Origin: an uncultured Bacilli bacterium
GTDB taxonomy: Bacteria; Bacillota_I; Bacilli_A; RF39; UBA660
Direction: 5' to 3'
Assembly: GCA_934101575.1 (NCBI GenBank)
Contig: CAKORJ010000001.1
Location: 186,001 to 250,000, forward strand
Length of the DNA stretch: 64,000 nucleotides
The first letter of the stretch is position 1; the number at the start of each line of letters is the position of its first letter. The notes beneath the pieces were generated by a model. The model did not search any database. It saw only the letters and a program-made list of their open reading frames with translations, and was not told the origin of the DNA. Position numbers and translations under genes: made by a program. This document shows, piece by piece, positions 40,705-49,512 of the stretch.

Positions 40705-43302
40705 ATGAAATATGTATATAGTTTTAATGAAGGTACTAAAGATATGAGAGATATCCTTGGAGGAAAGGGTGCTAATTTATGTGAAATGGTTAATATTGGT
40801 CTTCCTGTTCCTAAGGGTTTTATTGTTTCTACTTCGGCATGTTTAGATTATTATGATAATAATTTAGAGATTAATGATGTGGTTGTTTCAGAAATTTATG
40901 ATAAGCTTAGTGTTTTAGAAAAGGAGTCTGGTAAGGTTTTTGGAGATAGTTCTAATCCACTTTTGGTTTCTGTTAGAAGTGGTGCTAGGAGTTCTATGCC
41001 TGGAATGATGGATACTATTTTGAATTTGGGTCTTAATGATGAAATAGTTGAGGCTCTTTGTAAAACGCGTGATGAGCGATTTATTTTAGATTGTTATCGT
41101 AGATTTATTAGTATGTATAGTGATGTTGTTAAGGGCTATGATAAATCTAAATTTGAAAATAAGATTGATGAAATTAAGATGAGAAAAGGTATTAAGTATG
41201 ATATAGATCTTGATAGTTTTGATATGCGAGAATTAATTTCTTGTTTTAAGGATATTTATAGAGAGCTTTCTGGAGAGGATTTTCCTAGTGATCCTAGGGT
41301 TCAATTAATTGAGGCTGTTAAGGCTGTATTTAGATCTTGGAATAATGAAAGAGCTAAGTTTTATAGGAAAATAAATAATATTCCTGATAATTGGGGTACA
41401 GCGGTTAATGTTCAAGAGATGGTTTATGGTAATTTAAATGAGAATTCTGGGACAGGAGTTGTATTTAGTAGGAATCCTGCTAATGGGGATAATGAGCTTT
41501 ATGGTGAGTATTTGATGAATGCTCAAGGAGAGGATATAGTAGCAGGGGTTCGTACTCCTTTAAGTATTGATACTTTAAAAGATGTTAGTTCTAAGTGTTA
41601 TGAAGAGTTACTTAGTAATGCTAGAAAACTTGAGAAGCATTATAAGGATATGCAAGATATGGAATTTACTATCGAGGATAATAGGCTTTATATGCTACAG
41701 ACTAGAAGTGGTAAGAGAACAGGTAAGGCTGCGATTAAGATTGCTGTTTCTTTAGTTAATGAAGGTATTATTGATGATAAAGAAGTTATTAGTAGGATTA
41801 GTGCTAAAGATATAGATGGAATGCTTCATCCTATGTTTGACGAGGATAGAATTAAGGATGCCGTTATTGTTACAAAAGGACTTGCTGCTTCGCCTGGAGC
41901 TGGTTCTGGTAAGGTATATTTTAATGCTGAGGAAGTAAAAAAAGCTTATGATGATGGAGAAAGAGATATTATTTTAGCTAGACTTGAGACTTCACCTGAG
42001 GATATTGAAGGAATGAATCTATCTAAAGCGGTTATTACTATTCGTGGTGGTATGACTTCTCATGCTGCCGTAGTTGCGCGTGGTATGGGAATTCCTTGTG
42101 TTTCTGGATGTGAGAACTTAATTATAAATGAGAAAGATAGAACTATTACTTATGATGGTAAGGTTATTACTTCAAATGATTATATTAGTGTTGATGGAAC
42201 TAGTGGCACAGTATATCTTGGAAATATTCCTACACATGATGCTGTTATTGAAGATTATTTTAAAGAGTTTATGATTTATGTTACTAATAATATGTCAGTA
42301 GGAGTTAGAGCTAATGCTGATAATGAGAGGGATGCTATGATGGCATTTAAACTTGGTGCAAAAGGTATAGGGCTTTGTAGAACTGAACATATGTTTTTTG
42401 ATGAAGAAAGAATATTTAATTTTAGAAAAATGATTCTTGCTAAAGATAAAAAAGATAGAGAAGAGGCTTTAGAAAAGATACTTCCGTATCAAAGAGATGA
42501 TTTTTATCATTTATTTAAGGTCATGGATGGATTTCCTGTTACTATAAGGCTACTTGATCCGCCTTTGCATGAATTCTTGCCTAAGACTAGTGCTGAGATT
42601 AAGGAACTTGCTGATAGTCTTAATCTTAATGTTTCTGTTATTAATGATAGGATAAGTGAACTTAAGGAGTTTAATCCTATGATGGGACATAGGGGTTGTA
42701 GACTTGCTATTACTTATCCTGAAATTGCTGAGATGCAAGCTCGTGCTATTGCTCTTGCTTTTGTTAAAGCTAAAGAAGAGGGTATTGATGTTAAACCTGA
42801 GATTATGGTTCCACTTGTTGGGGAAGATACTGAACTTAAGTATGTTAAAGATATTATTGTTAGTACTACAAAAAAGATTACTGATTATGATTTTATGATT
42901 GGTACTATGATTGAAGTTCCTAGAGGAGCTATACTTGCTGATAAAATTGGTAAATATGCGGATTTCTTCTCTTTTGGTACTAATGATTTGACTCAAATGA
43001 CTTTTGGTTTTTCTAGAGATGATGCTGGTAAGTTTTTAAATGATTATTATGAAAAGGGTATTTTAAGTTTTAATCCTTTTCAAAAAATTGATAAAGATGG
43101 TGTAGGATATCTTATAAAGGAAGCTATTAAGAAAGGAAAAGAAGTTAATAGTAATATTGAACTTGGTATATGTGGTGAACAAGGTGCAGATGAGGATAGT
43201 ATTATGTTTTTAAAAGAAGTTGGAGTAGATTATGTTTCTTGTAGTCCTTATAGAGTTCCATGTGCTATGTTAGCTAGTGCTAAAGCGAATATTATTAAGT
43301 AA
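40705..43302 (+). CDS. ppdK: Pyruvate, phosphate dikinase
   Basis: An 865-residue enzyme interconverting ATP + pyruvate + phosphate with AMP + PEP + PPi, a glycolysis/gluconeogenesis switch common in anaerobes. The ATP-grasp domain comes first (GGKGANLCEMVNIGLPVPKG, SVRSGARSSMPGMMDTILNL). The swivelling phosphohistidine domain has GGMTSHAAVVARGMGIPCVSG and the C-terminal TIM barrel ends with LGICGEQGADEDS, carrying the catalytic Cys. ATG 40705 follows TGGAGGATGATAAC; the in-frame TTG at 40690 is within that site. It is monocistronic with its own terminator at 43315. Confidence 0.96.
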   Translation: MKYVYSFNEGTKDMRDILGGKGANLCEMVNIGLPVPKGFIVSTSACLDYYDNNLEINDVVVSEIYDKLSVLEKESGKVFGDSSNPLLVSVRSGARSSMPGMMDTILNLGLNDEIVEALCKTRDERFILDCYRRFISMYSDVVKGYDKSKFENKIDEIKMRKGIKYDIDLDSFDMRELISCFKDIYRELSGEDFPSDPRVQLIEAVKAVFRSWNNERAKFYRKINNIPDNWGTAVNVQEMVYGNLNENSGTGVVFSRNPANGDNELYGEYLMNAQGEDIVAGVRTPLSIDTLKDVSSKCYEELLSNARKLEKHYKDMQDMEFTIEDNRLYMLQTRSGKRTGKAAIKIAVSLVNEGIIDDKEVISRISAKDIDGMLHPMFDEDRIKDAVIVTKGLAASPGAGSGKVYFNAEEVKKAYDDGERDIILARLETSPEDIEGMNLSKAVITIRGGMTSHAAVVARGMGIPCVSGCENLIINEKDRTITYDGKVITSNDYISVDGTSGTVYLGNIPTHDAVIEDYFKEFMIYVTNNMSVGVRANADNERDAMMAFKLGAKGIGLCRTEHMFFDEERIFNFRKMILAKDKKDREEALEKILPYQRDDFYHLFKVMDGFPVTIRLLDPPLHEFLPKTSAEIKELADSLNLNVSVINDRISELKEFNPMMGHRGCRLAITYPEIAEMQARAIALAFVKAKEEGIDVKPEIMVPLVGEDTELKYVKDIIVSTTKKITDYDFMIGTMIEVPRGAILADKIGKYADFFSFGTNDLTQMTFGFSRDDAGKFLNDYYEKGILSFNPFQKIDKDGVGYLIKEAIKKGKEVNSNIELGICGEQGADEDSIMFLKEVGVDYVSCSPYRVPCAMLASAKANIIK

Positions 43303-43314
43303 TGGATGATTTGT

Positions 43315-43352
43315 AAATAGAAACTATGTTTTTTAGTTTCTATTTATTTTTT
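43315..43352 (+). terminator. Terminator after ppdK
   Basis: AAATAGAAACT pairs with AGTTTCTATTT around a short loop, followed by T-rich sequence. Confidence 0.8.
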
Positions 43353-43389
43353 ATTTGTATTGTTGTATAATAAGTATGGAGGGAATAAT

Positions 43390-44067
43390 ATGAATATAAT
43401 TGATGTTGTTATAATAATGGGACTTTTACTTGGAGGAGTTACAGGCCTTAAAAATGGTTTTTTTAAACAAGGAGTAGTACTTTTAGGAACTATTTTATGT
43501 TTTATTCTTGCTTGGTTTTTAAAAGATATAATTGCTAATTTTCTTAGTTTTACTTTACCATTTTTTAATTTTGCTGGACCTTTTGAAGGACTTACTTCTC
43601 TTAATATAGTTATGTATCAACTTATTGCTTTTATGCTTTTACTTTGTTTATTTTCATCACTTCTTGTTATAGTTATAAGATTTACTGGAGTGTTTGAAAA
43701 AATACTTAATATGACTATAATACTTGGTATACCTTCTAAAATATTAGGATTTATAGTCGGGGTGCTTGAAGCATATGTTATACTTTTTGCTATATTATTT
43801 TTCTTTAATCAACCAGCATTTAATTTAGAGATTATGAATGAATCGAGTATGGCTCCTAAAATAGTAAATTCTTCGCCTGGTTTGTCTAATATAGTTGGAG
43901 ATATGAATGATGCTATTAATGAGATTTATGATATTACTAAGTCTTATAATCAAAATCAAAATAAGAATGTGTTTAATAGAAGAGTTGTAAATAGTTTACT
44001 TAAACATGATGTTATTGATCAAGATTATTTAAATAAACTAAGAGCAAAGGGAAAGATTAATTATTAA
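43390..44067 (+). CDS. CvpA-family membrane protein
   Basis: A 225-residue protein with four predicted helices beginning IDVVIIMGLLLGGVTGLKNG FFKQG, the CvpA family start; the third and fourth helices follow a loop with FTGVFEKILN. The C-terminal 70 residues are soluble. CvpA proteins are linked to colicin V export and envelope integrity in other bacteria; the molecular role is not settled. ATG 43390 follows GGAGGGAATA. A thioredoxin gene begins 10 bases after its stop, so they form an operon. Confidence 0.85.
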   Translation: MNIIDVVIIMGLLLGGVTGLKNGFFKQGVVLLGTILCFILAWFLKDIIANFLSFTLPFFNFAGPFEGLTSLNIVMYQLIAFMLLLCLFSSLLVIVIRFTGVFEKILNMTIILGIPSKILGFIVGVLEAYVILFAILFFFNQPAFNLEIMNESSMAPKIVNSSPGLSNIVGDMNDAINEIYDITKSYNQNQNKNVFNRRVVNSLLKHDVIDQDYLNKLRAKGKINY

Positions 44068-44077
44068 GGAGGATTCT

Positions 44078-44368
44078 ATGATAAGAAAGTATGATAATGA
44101 TGATTTTAGTAAACTTGAAGGAATTTATTTAGTAGATTTTTATGCAGATTGGTGTGGTCCTTGTAAAATGCTAGGACAAGTACTTGAAGGTCTTAATGAT
44201 GTAAACATTATAAAAGTTAATGTAGATGAAGAAGAAGAATTAGCTAGGAAATATAAGGTTATGTCTATTCCTAATATGCTTATTATTAAAGATGGAGAGA
44301 TAAAGAAACAACTAGTTGGATTTAGATCTTTGGATGATTTAAAAGAAGAGCTTGATAGTGTAAAATAG
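44078..44368 (+). CDS. trxA: Thioredoxin
   Basis: A 96-residue thioredoxin: FYADWCGPCKMLGQVLEG carries the CxxC redox pair, SIPNMLIIKDGE the cis-proline region (Ile-Pro) and GFRSLDDLKEEL the last helix. It reduces protein disulfides in the cytoplasm. AAGGAGGATTCT precedes the ATG. It is the second gene of the cvpA operon and is closed by a terminator overlapping its last codons. Confidence 0.92.
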   Translation: MIRKYDNDDFSKLEGIYLVDFYADWCGPCKMLGQVLEGLNDVNIIKVNVDEEEELARKYKVMSIPNMLIIKDGEIKKQLVGFRSLDDLKEELDSVK

Positions 44369-44397
44369 GTAAACTGTTAAAAGTTTATCTATTTTTT
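44362..44397 (+). terminator. Terminator after thioredoxin
   Basis: AAATAGGTAAACT and AGTTTATCTATTT pair around a short loop, followed by T residues. Confidence 0.8.
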
Positions 44398-44464
44398 ATT
44401 GAAATAAAATATAAAATATTGTAGAATTATATTGTAATAATATTATACTAAAGGAGCTAGGGTT

Positions 44465-46474
44465 ATGAAAAATGAAAAGGATAGAAGTGCTCTTTATAAA
44501 TATTTACATAAAGATTTAAAAGAGTTTAATAGGTATGTTTTATCACTTGTGTGTGTTGGTATTCTTGTTGGAGCAGGCTTACTTTCTTATTTTATAACTA
44601 CTTCTTTTGCTTTGTTTACTGATACTATAGTGGGAGAAAAGACTATTGAGGGGACTGTTGATCTTTGTAGTATGAATAAACCTAATGCACCAGTATTAGA
44701 TTCTAATATGATACCAGTATATTATGATGAAGGAGCAGAAGTATGGAAAAAAGCAGATAGTACTAATAAAAGTAATAATTGGTATGATTATTGTGATAAA
44801 AAATGGGCGAATAGTGTAACAGTTAGCTCTACTAATAGAAGTAAATATCAATCAGCAAGTGTGGGAACAGAAATACCAATGAATGATATATTAACAATGC
44901 AAGTATGGATACCAAGATATAAATATAAAGTATGGAATTATAACTCTGATAGTAGAACAACAAGTGAGCCACAAGAAATAGAAATAGTATTTGAAAGTGG
45001 AACAGAAAAAACAGGAGATATAACATGTACTGATAGTATATCAGGGACAGTTGAATCATCAGAAACATGTAAAATAGGAAGCACAACTTGTACAGATAGT
45101 ACATGTAATAATAAATACTATACACACCCAGCATTTACATTTGGAGAAGAAGAAATAGAAGGATTTTGGATAGGGAAGTTTGAACTAACAGGAACAATAT
45201 CAAGTATTACAACAAAACCTAACTTAACAAGTTTAAGAGATCAAAGAGTAGGAGATTTTTCTACAAACATAATGAAAATGAATGATAGTGGAAATATCTA
45301 TGGATTTTCTGCTACAACAGATACCCATATGATAAAAAACATGGAGTGGGCAGCAATAGCATATTTATCACATTCAAAATATGGAACATGCACAGGTGGT
45401 ACTTGTAAAGAAGTAAACATAAATAATTCATCAGGATACTATACAGGAAGAAGCGGGGGAAACCCTTCTGCCAAATCACTAGCAGAAGGAACATATAAGT
45501 ATAATCAAACAAAAGAAGAAGAAACAATAATATCTGGAGGAACAGAAATAAAACCAACAGTAACAAATAATGAGACACCCGCTTGGACAGTAACAGATGG
45601 TGTATATAAAAGTGCAACACAAGGAGTAAATTCATCAACAACAAATATATCTTTTAATTTCACTGCACCAAATAATAATACATATTTATCATTTGATTGG
45701 AGTGTATCAAGTGAAAGCGCAAGTTGGGATTATTTGTATTATACAATAACAAAAGATGGAACAGCATTATCTGATACTGGAACAAGTACAAAAATTGGAG
45801 GAACAACTTTAGGAACAACAGAAGCTGCATTAAAATATATAAATGTATCAAGAAAATTAGAAGCAGGAAGTTATATCTTAACATTTACATATATAAAAGA
45901 TTCTTCAGGTGCAAAAGGAACAGATACAGGATATATAAAAAATATAAAAGTATTTCATACACCAAATGTAGAAACAAAAACAACATCCATAGGAGAGGGA
46001 AAAGATGGACCAAGTTCAAGTACAACACATAACATCTATGGAGTATATGATATGAGTGGTGGAGCATTTGAATATGTAATGGGGAATATAGTAAGTAATG
46101 ATGGAAGTACAATGATGAGTGGACAGTCTACTTCTTATAATTCAGGATATACAGGAATAATATATGATGATGGTAAGTATACATCATATACAGGAACATA
46201 TTCATATCCAAATGCAAAATATTATGATAAATATAGTTTTGCAACAAGCTCTAACCAAGAAAGAAGTAAATTAGGAGACTCTATAAAAGAAGCATTAAAT
46301 ACATCAAGTAGCGGTTGGTATTCAGATACCTCCTACATGCCTTACTCTGGCGACTCTTGGTTCAATCATGGCGGCTACTACGACAATGGTTCTAGTACCG
46401 GAGTGTTTAACTCGTTCATCAGCAGCGGTAAAGCTCGCTCTAACCACTCATCGCGCCTTGTAATAACACCGTAG
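44465..46474 (+). CDS. Surface protein with C-terminal C-type-lectin/FGE-like domain, probable DGR target
   Basis: A 669-residue protein with an N-terminal membrane helix (VLSLVCVGILVGAGLLSYF). The region MQVWIPRYKYKVWN and the FWIGKFELTG segment open a formylglycine-generating-enzyme/C-type-lectin-like fold interrupted by a beta-sandwich insert (about 380-500). The fold resumes at NIYGVYDMSGGAFEYVMGN and ends DSWFNHGGYYDNGSSTGVF ... RSNHSSRLVITP. This ending is the pattern of variable regions in retroelement-diversified receptors. The final 150 bases are far richer in G+C and in NNC codons than the rest of the gene, which is A-rich. No reverse transcriptase is in the window. Confidence 0.82.
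   Translation: MKNEKDRSALYKYLHKDLKEFNRYVLSLVCVGILVGAGLLSYFITTSFALFTDTIVGEKTIEGTVDLCSMNKPNAPVLDSNMIPVYYDEGAEVWKKADSTNKSNNWYDYCDKKWANSVTVSSTNRSKYQSASVGTEIPMNDILTMQVWIPRYKYKVWNYNSDSRTTSEPQEIEIVFESGTEKTGDITCTDSISGTVESSETCKIGSTTCTDSTCNNKYYTHPAFTFGEEEIEGFWIGKFELTGTISSITTKPNLTSLRDQRVGDFSTNIMKMNDSGNIYGFSATTDTHMIKNMEWAAIAYLSHSKYGTCTGGTCKEVNINNSSGYYTGRSGGNPSAKSLAEGTYKYNQTKEEETIISGGTEIKPTVTNNETPAWTVTDGVYKSATQGVNSSTTNISFNFTAPNNNTYLSFDWSVSSESASWDYLYYTITKDGTALSDTGTSTKIGGTTLGTTEAALKYINVSRKLEAGSYILTFTYIKDSSGAKGTDTGYIKNIKVFHTPNVETKTTSIGEGKDGPSSSTTHNIYGVYDMSGGAFEYVMGNIVSNDGSTMMSGQSTSYNSGYTGIIYDDGKYTSYTGTYSYPNAKYYDKYSFATSSNQERSKLGDSIKEALNTSSSGWYSDTSYMPYSGDSWFNHGGYYDNGSSTGVFNSFISSGKARSNHSSRLVITP
46318..46463 (+). 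other. Probable DGR variable region (VR)
   Basis: From about 46318 the codons shift abruptly to TAC, GAC, TTC, GGC, ATC, AGC, AAC, CAC and CGC. These are what A-targeted mutagenesis of AAC/AAT template codons would give. Conserved blocks TGGTTC, GGCGGC, GGAGTGTTT and the final CGCCTTGTAATA separate the variable positions. Gene neighbours and the first 1.8 kb of this gene use almost no such codons. Confidence 0.68.
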
Positions 46475-46480
46475 GTGTTA
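46464..46480 (+). other. Hairpin/cruciform directly after the VR
   Basis: TAACACC (46464-46470) and GGTGTTA (46474-46480) pair perfectly around GTA and span the TAG stop. Diversity-generating retroelements use such a short inverted repeat just downstream of the VR for target recognition (shown for the Bordetella phage system). Confidence 0.65.
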
Positions 46481-46496
46481 GATAACAAAATAACAG

Positions 46497-46536
46497 TCTT
46501 ATAAAGTTACTAATAAGTAATTTTATAAGATTTTTC
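46497..46536 (+). terminator. Terminator after the DGR-like target gene
   Basis: TCTTATAAA-TTACT pairs with AGTAA-TTTATAAGA, then TTTTT. Confidence 0.85.
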
Positions 46537-46602
46537 TTTTCTTTAGTTTCTTTTGTTCTGTTTTTCTTTTTCTTTAATATAATTTATTGAAGGAGGAATA
46601 TT

Positions 46603-47274
46603 ATGAAACAGACTATACCTTTTAAGAAAGATATAACTTTTAAGACTAAGATTGGTGAACTTACTGCTATATCTCTTGATAATGATTTAACTCTTAAGGG
46701 TGAGGATTTGATTGTTGGTAATTTTTATATAAGTGGTAATTATAAAACTCTTGCTGGGTCTTTGGAGGAGGAATCTTATAGTTATAAAATACCATGTGAA
46801 ATTGCTATTAGTAGTGAGTATGATACTTATGATGCTAGTATTGATATAGATGATTTCTATTATGAGATTATTAATGATGAGGTATTAAGAGTAAATATTA
46901 CAGTAGTTATTAGTAATCTTGAAAGAAAAGATGTTTCTAATGAAGTGATTGAAGATGTAGAAGAGGATGTTGAAGTTTTAACTGATGATGTTTTAGAGGA
47001 AGAATCATCTAATATTAAAGTTCCTACTCATGAGGAGATTCTTGAGGAAGAGGATATTGAAATGCCTCGTAATAGTTTTTATGAGGTTAAGGAAAATGTT
47101 AAGAATCAATCTGATAGTTATCTTACTTATAAGGTTTATATTTTTAAAGAAGAGGATACTATTGATGATGTGTTAGATAAATATAATATTACTAAAGAAG
47201 AACTTTCTGATTATAATAATATTGATGAGATTATTCCTGGTTCTAAGATAGTTATACCTAGTTTTAATGATTAA
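46603..47274 (+). CDS. spoVID: SpoVID-like spore coat assembly protein with LysM domain
   Basis: A 223-residue protein. The N-terminal domain (KIGELTAISLDNDLTLKGED ... ISGNY ... YKIPCEIAI) matches the SpoVID/SPOCS beta domain that recruits coat proteins to the forespore. An acidic linker (EDVEEDVEVLTDDVLEEE) is followed by a C-terminal LysM domain (YKVYIFKEEDTIDDVLDKYN, IIPGSKIVIP) for peptidoglycan or lipid II binding. It is shorter than the B. subtilis protein (575). The next gene is YsxE-like and overlaps it by 8 bases, the same pair order as in Bacillus. That synteny is the strongest support. Confidence 0.82.
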   Translation: MKQTIPFKKDITFKTKIGELTAISLDNDLTLKGEDLIVGNFYISGNYKTLAGSLEEESYSYKIPCEIAISSEYDTYDASIDIDDFYYEIINDEVLRVNITVVISNLERKDVSNEVIEDVEEDVEVLTDDVLEEESSNIKVPTHEEILEEEDIEMPRNSFYEVKENVKNQSDSYLTYKVYIFKEEDTIDDVLDKYNITKEELSDYNNIDEIIPGSKIVIPSFND

Positions 47275-48145
47275 TTATAAGTTATTAAAAGATAATGGTA
47301 TTGTTCCTAAGAGTGTTTCTAAGATAAATAATTCATATCTTGTTGATACTGGTAGTAATAAATATATATTGAAGAAAAGAAATGATTCTTTGGATGATAA
47401 ATTTAGTTATTTATTATCACGTGGTTTTGATTATTTTCCTAGACATACTTCTATAGGAAATTATGATGTTTTTGATTATATTGATGGGGGTAGTTTATCT
47501 TTAGAAGAAAGTCTTGATGAGATATGTTCTTTGACGGGTCTTTTACATGCTAAAACTACTAGATATAAGAATATTGATATAGATGATTATAAAATTATTT
47601 ATGAAGGTCTTTTAAAGGATATAGAGTATTTAAATCAATATTATAATGAGCTTAATGATATGATTGATAATGAAATATATATGTCTCCATCTAATTATTT
47701 GCTTGTTTTTAATATTTCTAAGATATATAGTGCTCTTTCTTTTTGTATGAATCTTCTTGAGGAGTGGTATGATCTTATTAAGAATAGTTCTAAACAACGT
47801 CTTGTTTTTATCCATAATAATTTAGATGTTTCTCATGTTATTAGTGGTACTAGTCCTTATTTGATAAGTTTTAATAATTCTAAAGTGGGGATGCCTATTG
47901 AGGATTTAGTTAAATTATATAATAAGTATTATAATAAAATTGATTTTAGTACATGGCTTAATAATTATCAAAAGAGGTATCCTTTAAGAGAAGATGAACT
48001 TAAGTTGTTTTTTATAAAGATTTCTATTCCGGATAAGATTGAGTTTGATTTTGATGAGTTTGAAAATACAAAGAATGTTAAGCTTGTTTTAGATAAGATT
48101 TATACTGGAGATAAACTTATTAGACCTTTTTTTGAGAAAAAGTGA
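47267..48145 (+). CDS. ysxE: YsxE/CotS-like spore coat kinase-fold protein
   Basis: A 292-residue protein with an aminoglycoside-phosphotransferase/CotS-like fold: NNSYLVDTGSNKYILKKR is the Lys-containing N-lobe, FDYIDGGSLS the hinge, and FIHNNLDVSHVI replaces the usual HGDLxxxN catalytic loop. LISFNNSKVGMPIEDL stands where the metal-binding Asp is expected. The catalytic Asp is retained only in altered form, so it may be a pseudokinase. In Bacillus, ysxE follows spoVID and is a coat protein. It ends at TGA 48143-48145, which also supports the standard code. Confidence 0.8.
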   Translation: MINYKLLKDNGIVPKSVSKINNSYLVDTGSNKYILKKRNDSLDDKFSYLLSRGFDYFPRHTSIGNYDVFDYIDGGSLSLEESLDEICSLTGLLHAKTTRYKNIDIDDYKIIYEGLLKDIEYLNQYYNELNDMIDNEIYMSPSNYLLVFNISKIYSALSFCMNLLEEWYDLIKNSSKQRLVFIHNNLDVSHVISGTSPYLISFNNSKVGMPIEDLVKLYNKYYNKIDFSTWLNNYQKRYPLREDELKLFFIKISIPDKIEFDFDEFENTKNVKLVLDKIYTGDKLIRPFFEKK

Positions 48146-48196
48146 AATTTTAATACTTTGTAATAATTAAATAGAGTAATCTAATATAAAAGTGGA

Positions 48197-48236
48197 AAAT
48201 GTATAAGAGAATATTTTGTTTTCTTATACATTTTTT
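48197..48236 (+). terminator. Terminator after ysxE
   Basis: AAAATGTATAAGA pairs with TCTTATACATTTT around a 12-base loop, followed by TT. Confidence 0.85.
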
Positions 48237-48311
48237 GTGTTAAAAGATAAAAATGGTCATTTTACATGGAATTTATTCTTATATATAATGCATATGGAGG
48301 TGTTAATCTTG

Positions 48312-49175
48312 ATGGCGAAACCATTCTATGATGCAAGATATGACGCGGTATTTAAAAATGCCGTGGCTAGAGATGAAGAAGTATTTAAATATTTTTTAAA
48401 ATATGCTTTAGAAAGAGAAATAAAGTCATATAAAATAATTCCAAATGAATTACCTAAAAAAGAGTTTTCTATAAAAAGTAAGACTTTAGATATAAATGTA
48501 AAAACAGATATAGGGAATATAATAGTAGAGATTAATAATGGTTTTTATACAAGTCTTCCAATAAGAAATCTAGCATATTTATCAAGTGTGTTTTCAAATA
48601 GTGTATCAAGAGGAGATTCATATGATAATGTACCACTTCATATCTTACTTAATATAACATGGGGAAAAGGAATAAAGGGGGAAATACTAACAGAATATTA
48701 TGTACAATCAGAGAAAGGAATAAAGTACTGTGATAGAATGTTAATAAGAGAAATAAATATGGATTTATTACTAAATATATGGTATCATGGTGATAGAAAC
48801 AAGGCATTAAACTATAGTCATTTCTTGATGCTTGGATTAAATATGAAAGATTTAAATGTTTTGTATAAAGAGAAAGGATATAAGTTTATGAAAAAGTATA
48901 TGGATAATGTAGAAGAATTAAATAATGATACAGAATTTGTAAATGTAATATCACCAGAAAAAGATAATGAGATGGTAATAAATACTTTAAAGAACGAAGC
49001 AATTAAGGAAGGTATGGAAGAAGGACTAAGAGAGGGACTGAGAGAAGGAAGAGAAGAAGGAATTTATGAAAAGGCTATAGAGACTGCTAAAAATATGTTA
49101 AATAAGGGTTTAGATATAAAACTTGTATCTGAATGTACTGGCCTTTCTATAGAAAAACTTAATTGCATTAAATAA
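48312..49175 (+). CDS. Rpn-family PD-(D/E)XK nuclease / transposase-like protein
   Basis: A 287-residue protein of the recombination-promoting nuclease (Rpn, PDDEXK_2) family. FYDARYDAVFKNAVARDEEV is the family start, the nuclease core includes LDINVKTDIGNIIVEINNGF (Asp...ExN in place of ExK), and it ends with a repetitive Glu/Arg helix (EEGLREGLREGREEG) typical of the family. ATG 48312 follows GGAGGTGTTAATC; the upstream extension from 48216 covers the previous terminator. Rpn proteins promote RecA-independent recombination and some act as phage-defence toxins. Its A-rich codons differ from the host, consistent with transfer. It stands alone between terminators. Confidence 0.85.
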   Translation: MAKPFYDARYDAVFKNAVARDEEVFKYFLKYALEREIKSYKIIPNELPKKEFSIKSKTLDINVKTDIGNIIVEINNGFYTSLPIRNLAYLSSVFSNSVSRGDSYDNVPLHILLNITWGKGIKGEILTEYYVQSEKGIKYCDRMLIREINMDLLLNIWYHGDRNKALNYSHFLMLGLNMKDLNVLYKEKGYKFMKKYMDNVEELNNDTEFVNVISPEKDNEMVINTLKNEAIKEGMEEGLREGLREGREEGIYEKAIETAKNMLNKGLDIKLVSECTGLSIEKLNCIK

Positions 49176-49204
49176 AGTCACGTGATGTGACTTTATTTTT
49201 TTTA
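49171..49204 (+). terminator. Terminator after the Rpn gene
   Basis: AATAAAGTCAC pairs with GTGACTTTATT around a short loop, then T7. It also lies at the end of the convergent small membrane gene. Confidence 0.8.
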
Positions 49205-49408
49205 CCAAAGTATCCTAAGTAATAATATGAAAAATACTACTATTTCTATAAAAAGAAGAACAGCGTTTACTGTAATGCAGAAAAACATAGTTATGAGTGA
49301 TTGATAAAAAATAATGAGTATCCAAAACCCTAATAATCCTAAATAAAATTTGCTTGTTCTTCTTCTGTTTTTGCAGGCGGTGCAATTACAGAAAAAACTA
49401 TGTTTCAT
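49202..49408 (-). CDS. Small two-helix membrane protein with Cys motif
   Basis: A 68-residue protein starting at 49408, with AGGTGATAATT before the ATG. The N-terminus KHSFFCNCTACKNRRRTSK has three closely spaced Cys that could bind zinc. Two hydrophobic helices follow (LGLLGFWILIIFYQSLITMF and VLLFIEIVVFFILLLRIL). It is not recognised. It is divergent from ligA, and the shared intergenic region (49409-49512) holds both promoters. Confidence 0.6.
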   Translation of the reverse strand: MKHSFFCNCTACKNRRRTSKFYLGLLGFWILIIFYQSLITMFFCITVNAVLLFIEIVVFFILLLRILW

Positions 49409-49512
49409 AATTATCACCTAGTATAATATATGTTAAGTTTTATATTTTGGTAATATTTCTTGTTTTATTTAGGTTTTTCTTTTATAATATTTATAGAGTA
49501 TGGAGGCTTGTT

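Noticed and set aside
44832..46112. Four minus-strand frames rich in Leu/Tyr under the DGR-like gene
   Set aside because: They are shadows of an A-rich + strand gene (ATA, ACA, GAA codons) and lack ribosome sites.
44465..47300. A local DGR reverse transcriptase or template repeat
   Set aside because: No frame with reverse transcriptase motifs and no second G+C-rich copy of the 46318-46463 sequence was found anywhere in the window, so the VR is reported as orphan.
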